In this document: piece after piece, positions 7,057 through 13,014 of the stretch
Position numbering within the stretch: the stretch's first letter is position 1
Layout of the letters: the number at the start of each line of letters is the position of its first letter
Source: Candidatus Eiseniibacteriota bacterium
GTDB taxonomy: Bacteria; Joyebacterota; Joyebacteria; Joyebacterales; Joyebacteraceae
Reading direction: 5' to 3'
DNA length: 13,014 nt
NCBI GenBank assembly: GCA_030638405.1
Contig: DAOWER010000181.1
Location: forward strand, 1-13,014
Program-made: the position numbers and the translations under genes
Notes under the pieces: generated by a model
Seen by the model: the letters and a program-made list of their open reading frames with translations, nothing else
Told to the model about the DNA's origin: nothing
Database searches by the model: none

Positions 7057-7514
7057 TTCGCCACCGCGGTCACGACGCGAACCTCGTCGCGCACCCAGTT
7101 TTCCGGCCACTGCAGTGTGAGATCAACGACCTTGGCCTCGGTCGTGATGCCGGAGTCCAGCCACGATGTGTCTCTGACAGTCCAGTTGATCAGACCGACC
7201 AGGTCGTCCCGCGTGTCGGGTGTCCCTCTGTCGTCGAGAACGATGCGCGGGTCGCCGGGGTGCGTTCCGACATCCATGGTCAGGCTCGTCCACTCGACCA
7301 CGGCATCGGTCGAACCATACCCCGCATACTTGAGTTCCTCGACCTTGAGCTGCGCCGCCTTCGCCGCCACCCGCCTCTCTCCCTCGAACTCTACCTGCAT
7401 GCGTCCGCTGAAGAGCATCTGGTAGAGAAAGACGATGGCTATGGCGAACACGACCACAGAGACCAGGACCTCTATCAAGCTGAAGCCGCTATCGTTTCGC
7501 AGTCTGAAGCTCAC
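7053..7514 (-). CDS. PilV-like minor pilin (type IV prepilin)
   Basis: Minor pilin with a short 10-residue leader, MSFRLRNDSG. The mature start FSLIEVLVSVVVFAIAIVFL is a textbook prepilin peptidase site with Phe at +1, Glu at +5 and a membrane helix that also serves as the fibre core. The start SLIEVLVS and the following A..AAQLKVEELK helix are the usual PilV/PulI arrangement. Total length is 153 aa. The start is GTG, with AAGGAAGG 7 bases upstream; no in-frame ATG would keep the leader. It lies 72 bases after the major pilin gene, separated by a strong hairpin, and overlaps the PilW-like gene by four bases. These features suggest that it is made at a lower level than the major pilin and together with the PilW-like partner. 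Confidence 0.88.
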   Translation of the reverse strand: MSFRLRNDSGFSLIEVLVSVVVFAIAIVFLYQMLFSGRMQVEFEGERRVAAKAAQLKVEELKYAGYGSTDAVVEWTSLTMDVGTHPGDPRIVLDDRGTPDTRDDLVGLINWTVRDTSWLDSGITTEAKVVDLTLQWPENWVRDEVRVVTAVAK

Positions 7515-7533
7515 CTTCGTGCCTTCCTTGGTT

Positions 7534-7578
7534 CCGACCCTGGAGGTAATGGGTCGGGACCCCGTGGGGTCCCGACCC
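7534..7578 (-). promoter_or_regulatory. Strong hairpin after pilA with a third repeat arm
   Basis: Two 13-base arms, GGGTCGGGACCCC (7551-7563) and its exact complement (7566-7578), give a very stable stem with almost no spacer (tip loop about four bases). It starts 8 bases after the second pilin stop codon. No T-run follows on the minus strand, so it may attenuate or protect the 3' end of the pilin message rather than fully terminate. A third partial arm at 7534-7540 could compete for pairing with the middle arm, close to the ribosome site of the next gene. Confidence 0.75.
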
Positions 7579-7586
7579 CGAAGCTA

Positions 7587-8006
7587 CTACCAACCCGCCT
7601 CAGTGAACACGCCCTGGCCGGCGTCGCCTGCTGGTGCGCTGGCGCCCGTCTGAGTCCAGACAACGGTCGCGCCGAGCGGAGCCCAGCCACCGGCGACGGT
7701 AGCCGTCGCCACGAAACCGGAGTCGAGCTGGCCGGACAGCGCGTACGTGAAGTACACGGCGTTGCTGGTATCATCACTCGCGAGCCAGTTGTCGAGGGTG
7801 CCACCCGTGTACGTGTCGTTCTTCTGGAAGTACACGAGCGCTCCGCTGACGATCGAGTCGATGACCGCGTACGCCTCGCTCTTCTTGCCCTCCTGGATGT
7901 AGTGGATGTAGACCGGAACGGCAATACCAGCGAGCACGAGCACGATAATAACCACGACCATAAGCTCCACGAGAGTGAAGCCCTTGCTGTTCCTCAGCAT
8001 ACTCAT
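7587..8006 (-). CDS. pilA: Major type IV pilin
   Basis: Structural subunit of the pilus fibre. Of 139 aa, the leader is MSMLRNSKG and the mature protein starts FTLVELMVVVIIVLVLAGIA, the classic type IVa site with Phe at +1 and Glu at +5. The helix then continues through VPVYIHYIQEGKKSEAYAV. The C-terminal region, rich in Thr, Ala and Gly, has no cysteine, so it lacks the disulfide D-loop of Neisseria and Pseudomonas pilins. The start at 8006 is chosen because AGGAGGTGAG lies 6 bases upstream; an ATG at 8030 precedes this site and is not needed. It ends in two consecutive TAG codons. It is the only gene here with a sizeable upstream gap (85 bases), holding a sigma-54-type promoter, and is followed by a strong hairpin, all fitting a highly expressed major subunit. 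A pseudopilin (GspG) is possible in principle, but the pilMNOPQ setting favours a pilin. Confidence 0.92.
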   Translation of the reverse strand: MSMLRNSKGFTLVELMVVVIIVLVLAGIAVPVYIHYIQEGKKSEAYAVIDSIVSGALVYFQKNDTYTGGTLDNWLASDDTSNAVYFTYALSGQLDSGFVATATVAGGWAPLGATVVWTQTGASAPAGDAGQGVFTEAGW

Positions 8007-8012
8007 TTTCGT

Positions 8013-8022
8013 CTCACCTCCT
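8013..8022 (-). promoter_or_regulatory. Strong ribosome binding site of pilA
   Basis: AGGAGGTGAG, 6 bases before the ATG at 8006, is the best Shine-Dalgarno match in the window. It fixes the pilin start and predicts high translation. Confidence 0.85.
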
Positions 8023-8073
8023 CTCAACATCTGAATTCCTATACTTCCCTTGATTTCATTAACACCCTAAGTA

Positions 8074-8089
8074 AGCAGTCAACGTGCCT
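8074..8089 (-). promoter_or_regulatory. Sigma-54 (RpoN) type promoter of pilA
   Basis: The minus strand reads AGGCACGTTGACTGCT. It keeps the invariant GG and GC exactly 10 bases apart, all of GGCACG in the -24 box and TGCT in the -12 box, against the consensus TGGCACG-N4-TTGCA/T. Transcription would begin near 8064, giving a leader of about 58 bases. It lies 3 bases past the pilC stop, so any activator sites would be inside pilC. RpoN with PilR drives pilA in several known species. The overlapping TTGACT, 18 bases from TGAAAT, is a poorer sigma-70 alternative. Confidence 0.75.
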
Positions 8090-8091
8090 GC

Positions 8092-9336
8092 CTATGACGA
8101 CCTCACCATTCCCTTGCGAATGGCTCCTCCGAGGTGGAAGACCGGGAGGAACATCGCGACGAGCATAAGAGCAATGACACCACCGATGAGCACGATGAGG
8201 AGCGGTTCGAGGATCGAGGACAGTCCCTCGATCGACGCGCTGACCTGCTCGTCGTAGTAGTCGGAGAGGTTGGAGAGCATCTCGGCCAGCGTGCCCGTCT
8301 CCTCGCCCGTCGAGACCATCTGCACTACGATCTCCGCGAAGACCCCGGTGCTCGCGAAGCTCTTCGAGAGACTCGAACCGTTCGATACCATGCTGCCTAT
8401 CTTGGCGGACGCCCGGAACACCACCTCGTTGCCGGACGACCCACCGGCCAGTTCCAGCGCGTCCAGCACGGGAAGGCCGCTCTCGATAAGAACGCCCAGC
8501 GTGCGCAGGAACTTCGCTATGACCACCTTCTTCAAGATGCGCCCGAAGATCGGCAGACGTAGCTTGATCGAGTCCAGGAACAGCCGCCCGGCCGCGTTTC
8601 TCACCATGAGGCGGACGGCCACGACGGCAGCAATGAGAAGCACTATCGGTACCCAGATGTACTGCCCTACGATCCGGCTGGCCGTGATGACGACCTGCGT
8701 CGGCATCGGGAGCTCCGCGTTCAACTTCGCGTAGATCCCAGCCATCATCGGGACGATCTTGAGGAAGAGCACGGAACTCGCGAGGACCGAGAAACCCACC
8801 ACGAAGGCGGGATAGGTCATTGCCGCTCGCACCTTGCGCTTCACCGCCTCGGTCCTGTCCATGTACAGCGCGAGGTGGCGCATTATGGTGACGAGCTTGC
8901 CGCTCCGCTCGCCGGACTTGACCATGCTGATGTAGAGCCCCGGGAACACTCCCGGGTGGCTCGACATCGCCAACGACAGCGTCTCCCCATCCTCGATGTC
9001 GGAGGCCACCTGCACCAGAATATCGCCCAGCGTCCCGTTGGCCTCGTCCCTCGCGAGGCTGTGAAGCGCCCTCGTGAGAGGCAGTCCGGCGTGAAGCATG
9101 GATGTGAGCTGCTTCGTGAACAGCGCGACCGACGACGCGGGGACTCGCCCCACGAGCACGCGCTTCGCGTGCGCCCGCGATCTTTCCCTGACGGACGCCT
9201 TCATCTCCCTGATGGAAAGCACCACCAGCCCGTCCCTGTGGAGGATGTCGGCCGCCGCCGTGGCAGACTCCGCGTAGAGGAAGCTGGTCCTCTGCGCCCC
9301 CGAGGTGCTCTTGGCTACGTACTCGAACCGTGTCAA
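8092..9336 (-). CDS. pilC: Type IV pilus inner-membrane platform protein PilC
   Basis: Polytopic inner-membrane platform on which PilB acts to push pilin subunits into the fibre. Of 414 aa, the N-terminus FEYVAKSTSGAQRTSFLYAE is the usual PilC/GspF opening (F.Y.A....G). Two T2SSF domains follow: the first has LFTKQLTSMLHAGLPLTRAL and FPGLYISMVKSGERSGKL, the second FLRTLGVLIESGLPVLDALE and VQMVSTGEETGTLAEML. Predicted membrane helices are near 174-196, 224-246 and 378-401. Full family length is present. The start is TTG, preferred because GGAGG lies 7 bases upstream and the protein then begins exactly at the family motif. It sits 30 bases after pilB and ends just before the sigma-54 promoter of pilA. 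GspF is the alternative family name; the pilin and pilMNOPQ context decides. Confidence 0.95.
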   Translation of the reverse strand: MTRFEYVAKSTSGAQRTSFLYAESATAAADILHRDGLVVLSIREMKASVRERSRAHAKRVLVGRVPASSVALFTKQLTSMLHAGLPLTRALHSLARDEANGTLGDILVQVASDIEDGETLSLAMSSHPGVFPGLYISMVKSGERSGKLVTIMRHLALYMDRTEAVKRKVRAAMTYPAFVVGFSVLASSVLFLKIVPMMAGIYAKLNAELPMPTQVVITASRIVGQYIWVPIVLLIAAVVAVRLMVRNAAGRLFLDSIKLRLPIFGRILKKVVIAKFLRTLGVLIESGLPVLDALELAGGSSGNEVVFRASAKIGSMVSNGSSLSKSFASTGVFAEIVVQMVSTGEETGTLAEMLSNLSDYYDEQVSASIEGLSSILEPLLIVLIGGVIALMLVAMFLPVFHLGGAIRKGMVRSS

Positions 9337-9343
9337 AGTCGTT

Positions 9344-9348
9344 CCTCC
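9344..9348 (-). promoter_or_regulatory. Ribosome binding site supporting the pilC TTG start
   Basis: GGAGG on the minus strand, 7 bases before the TTG at 9336, in the 30-base gap after the pilB stop. It supports a TTG start for pilC. Confidence 0.7.
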
Positions 9349-9366
9349 CGCGTACTCACTCCGTTG

Positions 9367-11145
9367 CTACATCATTTCGGTGGAGACGCCGAGCGCCTCC
9401 TCGACTGTTGTAATCCCATTCAGGGCCTTCCTGGCCGCGTTCTCCTTGAGTGTCTCGAACCCCGCGTCCAGGGCCGCCTGCCGGAGCACGGCAGCGGGCG
9501 CGCCATCCATGATGAGTTGCGAGAGCTCAGCGTCTATCTCGAGCATCTCGAAGATCCCCGTCCTCCCGAGGAAACCTCGGCCCTTGCACTGCTTGCACCC
9601 CTCACCCTTGTAGAACGTCGCGCGCTTGTGTCCGCTGCCCACGAGCGCCATTACGGCCTTGGGATCGGGCTCGTAGGGCGCCTTGCAGTACGGGCATACC
9701 CGCCTGACGAGTCGCTGTGCCATCACAAGGTGCACCGCGCTCGTCACGAGGTAACGCTCGATGCCGATGTCGACCAGCCTCGTGGCCGTTGCAGGCGCGT
9801 CGTTCGCATGAACCGTGCTGAGCACGAGGTGGCCGGTCAGAGCGCTCCTGATGGCCAGCTCGGCCGTCTCGAGGTCGCGGATCTCGCCCACCATTATGAT
9901 GTCCGGATCCTGTCTGAGGATCGACCTCAGGCCCGAAGAGAACGTCATGCCAGCCTTGCGGTTGACGTTCACCTGGTTGACTCGGTTCAGATGGTACTCG
10001 ACCGGGTCCTCCACGGTGGTGATGTTCCTCGCGACGCGGTCCAGCTCACTCATCCCCGCGTATAGAGTCGTGCTCTTGCCCGAACCGGTCGGTCCGCTGA
10101 TGAGAATCATGCCGTACGGGAACTTCAATGCCCTTCGGAATATCTCCTGCGCGTCCTCCTCCAAGCCGAGTTCGGCAAGGGTGACGACCGTCCCGGCCTT
10201 GTGCAGCAGCCGCATGGCCACCTTCTCGCCGTAAACGGTCGGCAGTGTGGAGACTCTGACATCCACATCGCGGTCCTCGAATCTTGCCGTGAAGCGACCA
10301 TCCAGCGGTACGCGTCGCTCGGCCACGTCCATCTCTGAGAGGATCTTGATCCTGACCACGATGGCCTCATGGAAACGCTTCGGCGGCATGGCCGAGTCGT
10401 ACAGAATGCCGTCCACTCGGTAGCGCACGACGAGCTTGTTCTCCAGCGGCTCGATGTGTATGTCGGTCGCTCGCTCGGCGATGCCCTGCCCCAGGATCAG
10501 GTTGACCAACCTGACGATAGGGGCCTCCTCCGCCCGGTCCCGCAGCTCCTGTTCGGACAGCTCGTCGATCCCGGATGAATCCCGGATGCCCAGCTCGACC
10601 CTGGCGCCCTCGATGACCTCCTCGAGGTCCTGGTCGGCCTTCGCGCTGCGGTACGCCTCGGATATGGCGTGTTCGATGTCACTCGCGAGCCCCACCTGTA
10701 TGGATATGTCGCACTTCGTAACCACTCTCAGATCGTCGATGGCCACGAGGTCGAGCGGGTTCGACATCGCGACAGTGAGCTCATCGCCCTTTTGCGCGAC
10801 CGCCAGTGCACCATGGTGCCTGGCCATTTGCTCGGGGATCGCAAGGACGACTTCGGGGTCGATCGTCGCGACGACAACCGCGTCGAACTTCGCGATGCCC
10901 AGCTGTTCCGAGAGAGCGTCGACGATGTCGGCCTCCGTGGCCACCTCCAGCATGACCAGAGCTTCTCCGAGCCGCTTGCCGGTCTCACGCTGGGTCTCGA
11001 GCGCCTTCGCGAGATCCTCGGCCGTTATCACTCCTGCCTCCATGAGAACCTCACCGAACCGCTTCCCACTGAAGGACAGGTTGACCGGACTTCTCTCGTC
11101 CCGGCGCTCCTGCTCGTCCTGGAGTTTCTGTCGATGTCCGCTCAC
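9367..11145 (-). CDS. pilB: Type IV pilus extension ATPase PilB
   Basis: Hexameric cytoplasmic ATPase powering pilus extension. Of 592 aa, an MshEN-type N-terminal region (about 28-165) begins RFGEVLMEAGVITAEDL; this domain binds cyclic di-GMP in some homologs. The ATPase core has an N2-like part (ATDIHIEPLENKLVVRYRVDG, 226-246), Walker A GPTGSGKST (351-359), the Asp box TTVEDPVEY (376-384), Walker B IIMVGEIRD (416-424), the His box GHLVLSTVHAND (438-449) and four zinc-type cysteines, C484/C487 and C517/C520. The tetracysteine motif and long N-terminus mark an extension (PilB/GspE) rather than a retraction (PilT) ATPase. The start is GTG, with GGGAG 6 bases upstream, 19 bases after the previous stop. 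The first 20 residues are charged and lie outside the domain, so an internal start cannot be ruled out. All catalytic residues are intact. Confidence 0.95.
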   Translation of the reverse strand: MSGHRQKLQDEQERRDERSPVNLSFSGKRFGEVLMEAGVITAEDLAKALETQRETGKRLGEALVMLEVATEADIVDALSEQLGIAKFDAVVVATIDPEVVLAIPEQMARHHGALAVAQKGDELTVAMSNPLDLVAIDDLRVVTKCDISIQVGLASDIEHAISEAYRSAKADQDLEEVIEGARVELGIRDSSGIDELSEQELRDRAEEAPIVRLVNLILGQGIAERATDIHIEPLENKLVVRYRVDGILYDSAMPPKRFHEAIVVRIKILSEMDVAERRVPLDGRFTARFEDRDVDVRVSTLPTVYGEKVAMRLLHKAGTVVTLAELGLEEDAQEIFRRALKFPYGMILISGPTGSGKSTTLYAGMSELDRVARNITTVEDPVEYHLNRVNQVNVNRKAGMTFSSGLRSILRQDPDIIMVGEIRDLETAELAIRSALTGHLVLSTVHANDAPATATRLVDIGIERYLVTSAVHLVMAQRLVRRVCPYCKAPYEPDPKAVMALVGSGHKRATFYKGEGCKQCKGRGFLGRTGIFEMLEIDAELSQLIMDGAPAAVLRQAALDAGFETLKENAARKALNGITTVEEALGVSTEMM

Positions 11146-11164
11146 TGCCTTCTCCCTGAACTCA

Positions 11165-12544
11165 TCAAGCCTCCGGAGGACCCAGCTCCTCCCACGAGTA
11201 GACGATGTACCTGCCGGTCAGCGGGAAGTACGGCGGAGGCAAACGCAGAAGCCTCGGGTCCAGCCTGAAGTCTCCCCGATAGCCGTTCGCGAGGTAGCCC
11301 TGCTTGAATCGCACCACCAGGATGCTTCCGTTCGCGATGACGCCACCGTAGACGATCAGGCTGCCTCGGGGCGGGTACTGCTTGTATCGCTCGGCCAAAA
11401 TGTCCGCATCGAGGGCAACCAGCACCCCGTGTATCTCGCAGTCGTTCTCGTTGGATGGCGTATAGGAGATCTCGATGTCGCCGTTGGCGATGAGCCCGAG
11501 CACGTCATCGCAATCGGGGTCCGGCCCGGCGCCGGGCGTGGATTCGTCGTAGAGAATGTCGTCCCAGATTTCCATGTCGCCGTCCGCCACGATGGTCAGC
11601 TGTCCATCCAGCGTTCCCTCTATGGATATCGTCTCCCCGAACCACGCGGCTCCATTGAGCGATGAGATGTTGACGGTCTGCGGAGGAGAGACGGTCGCGT
11701 AGCCGCCCACGTCGGGCACCAGGCCCTCGTATGTCAGCTCCCCCACCGTGGGATAGCCCAACCGGACGTGATAGAAACCCTTCGCCTCTGGGAGCGGCCC
11801 CGCGTACAACCCGCCATTGAGCGCGGCGGTCCTGATGCTGCTGTCGATATCGGAGAAGACGGGCAGCGGAACAGCGTCGACGTTGAGATCATAGCCCTGC
11901 TCGAACGTCGGATTGCTCCCGGGCTCCATCGTGATCCCACCTCCGGCTGTCACCCTGCCGCCGAACCACGGGTCACCGTCGATCTGGAGATCCCCGTTGA
12001 CGTGAACGTGACCCTCGCACCTCTCTCCCGTCTTGAACCACATCGACGTGCCGACCCCGATGAACCACTGGTACTTCGCGAAGGTCTCCGGAACCATCAC
12101 GCTCCCGAGCCTCCGGGTGACGCCGTCGACCTCCGACTCGCACACGATCTCGTACGCCGGGAACCAGCTGCCGAAACTCAGATCATTGAGCACCTCAACG
12201 GTGTAGCGCCCCCCTCCGAGACTCTGATCCTCAAACACCACACCCACGGGGTTGGCACCGGGGTCTCCCTCAAGGAGGTCCCCGAGCCACGCGCGCGCGC
12301 GCTCGAGACCGCCCTCCGCGACGTAGAACGCCCGGGCGTCATCCACCGCGTGCTCGACGATGTCGCCCTCCGCGTTGCCCAGCATGAAGATGGCCACCCC
12401 GACCAGGAGCACGGCCGTAGAGATGGCCACAACTCCCACCAGTGCGGAGCCCCGGTCGCTCAGCATCGCGCTCTTCCGCTCCGGCACTGGCGCCGGGCGT
12501 CTCACCGCGGCTGCTCTCAGATGTCTTGTTCCCAGGTATCTCAT
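11165..12544 (-). CDS. PilX-type minor pilin with large ectodomain (DUF4900-like)
   Basis: Probable pilus-associated surface or tip protein. Of 459 aa, a basic 32-residue leader ends SDRG, followed by the hydrophobic segment SALVGVVAISTAVLLVGVAI (33-52) and FYVAEGGLERARAWL (73-87). Both match the PilX N-terminal domain. The +5 residue is Gly, not the usual Glu, as in GspK-type subunits. The remaining ~370 residues are rich in short GD/NG-type turns (VNGDLQIDG, VADGDMEIW, IANGDIEIS), suggesting a beta-helix or stacked-beta fold of the kind grouped as DUF4900; this is by eye. Two cysteines, in PDCDDV and NDCEIHG, recur in the upstream paralog and could form a disulfide. The ATG at 12544 has AAGGA 8 bases upstream; an ATG at 12466 gives a shorter, more typical leader (MLSDRG) but a poorly spaced ribosome site. 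It lies 19 bases before pilB. A function in adhesion or priming is inferred from position. Confidence 0.75.
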   Translation of the reverse strand: MRYLGTRHLRAAAVRRPAPVPERKSAMLSDRGSALVGVVAISTAVLLVGVAIFMLGNAEGDIVEHAVDDARAFYVAEGGLERARAWLGDLLEGDPGANPVGVVFEDQSLGGGRYTVEVLNDLSFGSWFPAYEIVCESEVDGVTRRLGSVMVPETFAKYQWFIGVGTSMWFKTGERCEGHVHVNGDLQIDGDPWFGGRVTAGGGITMEPGSNPTFEQGYDLNVDAVPLPVFSDIDSSIRTAALNGGLYAGPLPEAKGFYHVRLGYPTVGELTYEGLVPDVGGYATVSPPQTVNISSLNGAAWFGETISIEGTLDGQLTIVADGDMEIWDDILYDESTPGAGPDPDCDDVLGLIANGDIEISYTPSNENDCEIHGVLVALDADILAERYKQYPPRGSLIVYGGVIANGSILVVRFKQGYLANGYRGDFRLDPRLLRLPPPYFPLTGRYIVYSWEELGPPEA

Positions 12545-12575
12545 CGAACACGTCCTTGCTGCTTGCTCCGTCCGG

Positions 12576-13014
12576 CTATGACTCCAGCACCGGAGGTACG
12601 ACCTCTTCCCACCACACCACCGAGAAGTTGCTCGCGAACGGGAAGAACGGTGGCGGCAGCAATATCATGCGCGAGTCGTAGTGGTAGTCCCTGATGTAAC
12701 CCGAAGTCACCACGCCGTCCCTGTACTCGGCCATGTGGATGGCCTTCGTCGCAATGAGTCCGCCGTACAAGATGAAGTCGCCTCGAAGCCCGTGGTGCTG
12801 GTATTCCTCCGCCTCGATGGTGTTCTGAAGCGCCATCATGATGCCGTGGACCTCGCAGTCGTTCATGTTCTCCGGCGTGCGGGCGATGTAGACATTCCCG
12901 TCCGCGGCGCCGGCCGCGACCAGACCAATGACGTCGTCGCAGTCCGGATTGGGCCCACTCCCCGGCGTCGAGTCCGCGTAGAGAATGTCGCCCCATATCT
13001 CGATGTTGCCGTCG
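12576..13014 (-). CDS. Second PilX/DUF4900-like protein, 5' end outside window
   Basis: Only the last 145 codons are present; the frame is open to the window edge. The fragment aligns along its length with the C-terminus of the next gene. Shared blocks are EIWGDILY / EIWDDILY, STPGSGPNPDCDDVIGL / STPGAGPDPDCDDVLGL, NDCEVHG / NDCEIHG, LYGGLIA / VYGGVIA and LLPPPFFPF / RLPPPYFPL. It adds a few residues (AAGAADGN) in one turn and has its own C-terminus, so this is a tandem duplication that has since diverged. Both cysteines of the paralog are kept. It ends 31 bases before the paralog's start and is most likely co-transcribed. By analogy the missing N-terminus should carry a PilX-type leader and membrane helix, but this cannot be seen here. 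The role is inferred: a surface-exposed pilus accessory protein. Confidence 0.72.
   Translation of the reverse strand, partial: DGNIEIWGDILYADSTPGSGPNPDCDDVIGLVAAGAADGNVYIARTPENMNDCEVHGIMMALQNTIEAEEYQHHGLRGDFILYGGLIATKAIHMAEYRDGVVTSGYIRDYHYDSRMILLPPPFFPFASNFSVVWWEEVVPPVLES

Noticed and set aside
7541..7552. GGAGGTAATG on the plus strand, resembling a ribosome site and start codon
   Set aside because: The frame that follows is short, lies opposite the pilin hairpin, and encodes nothing recognisable. It is the by-product of the repeat arms.
8007..8030. Longer pilin start at 8030
   Set aside because: The strong ribosome site AGGAGGTGAG lies between the two ATGs and serves the one at 8006, which gives a normal short leader.
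8875..10065. A 396-codon plus-strand frame opposite pilC and pilB, and similar frames at 7035-8168, 10436-11665 and 11768-12694
   Set aside because: Their composition is that of complements of real codons. None has a credible start site or family motif, and each crosses boundaries of well-supported minus-strand genes.
1..13014. CRISPR array, tRNA or rRNA genes, insertion sequences, phage genes or defence genes
   Set aside because: No regularly spaced repeats, tRNA-like cloverleaf segments, transposase motifs or defence domains were seen on either strand. The window is almost fully accounted for by pilus, trxB and tldD genes.

Overview
The window comes from a high-GC, Gram-negative-type (diderm) bacterium. 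The outer-membrane secretin and the PilM/N/O/P inner-membrane platform show the double envelope. All genes lie on the minus strand, so transcription runs from high to low coordinates. Frequent GTG and TTG starts, one PilX-like ectodomain gene and a partial paralog of it, and a compact secretin point to a poorly characterised, perhaps uncultured, lineage. I cannot name the phylum from the sequence alone.

Layout in transcription order. (1) 13014-11165: two adjacent paralogs, the first cut by the window edge. The complete one has a PilX-type N-terminus and a large, probably beta-rich ectodomain. (2) 11145-8092: the extension ATPase PilB and the platform protein PilC. (3) 8089-7515: an intergenic sigma-54-type promoter, the major type IV pilin gene, and a strong hairpin right after it. 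(4) 7514-6529: two minor pilin genes (PilV-like and PilW-like) overlapping by ATGA. (5) 6510-2544: pilM, pilN, pilO, a PilP/GspC-like gene and a PilQ-type secretin, closed by a hairpin terminator. (6) 2391-1: a separate unit with its own TATAAT promoter, encoding thioredoxin reductase (TrxB) and the 5' 452 codons of a TldD-family metalloprotease.

The pil genes together cover most of a type IV pilus machine. PilB drives assembly on PilC. PilM-N-O-P links the cytoplasmic motor to the secretin, which lets the fibre through the outer membrane. PilA is the main subunit, and PilV, PilW and PilX-like proteins would prime or tip the fibre. The retraction ATPase PilT, the prepilin peptidase PilD and the PilS/PilR regulators are not in the window. 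The sigma-54 promoter predicts a PilR-like enhancer-binding regulator elsewhere in the genome.

The best signals for a second look are the tandem PilX-like proteins, the sigma-54 pilin promoter, a three-armed repeat between the major and minor pilin genes that could fold two ways, and a 12-bp minisatellite inside pilM. I see no defence system, CRISPR array, RNA gene or mobile element. The longest stretch without a gene is 223 bases (2321-2543).
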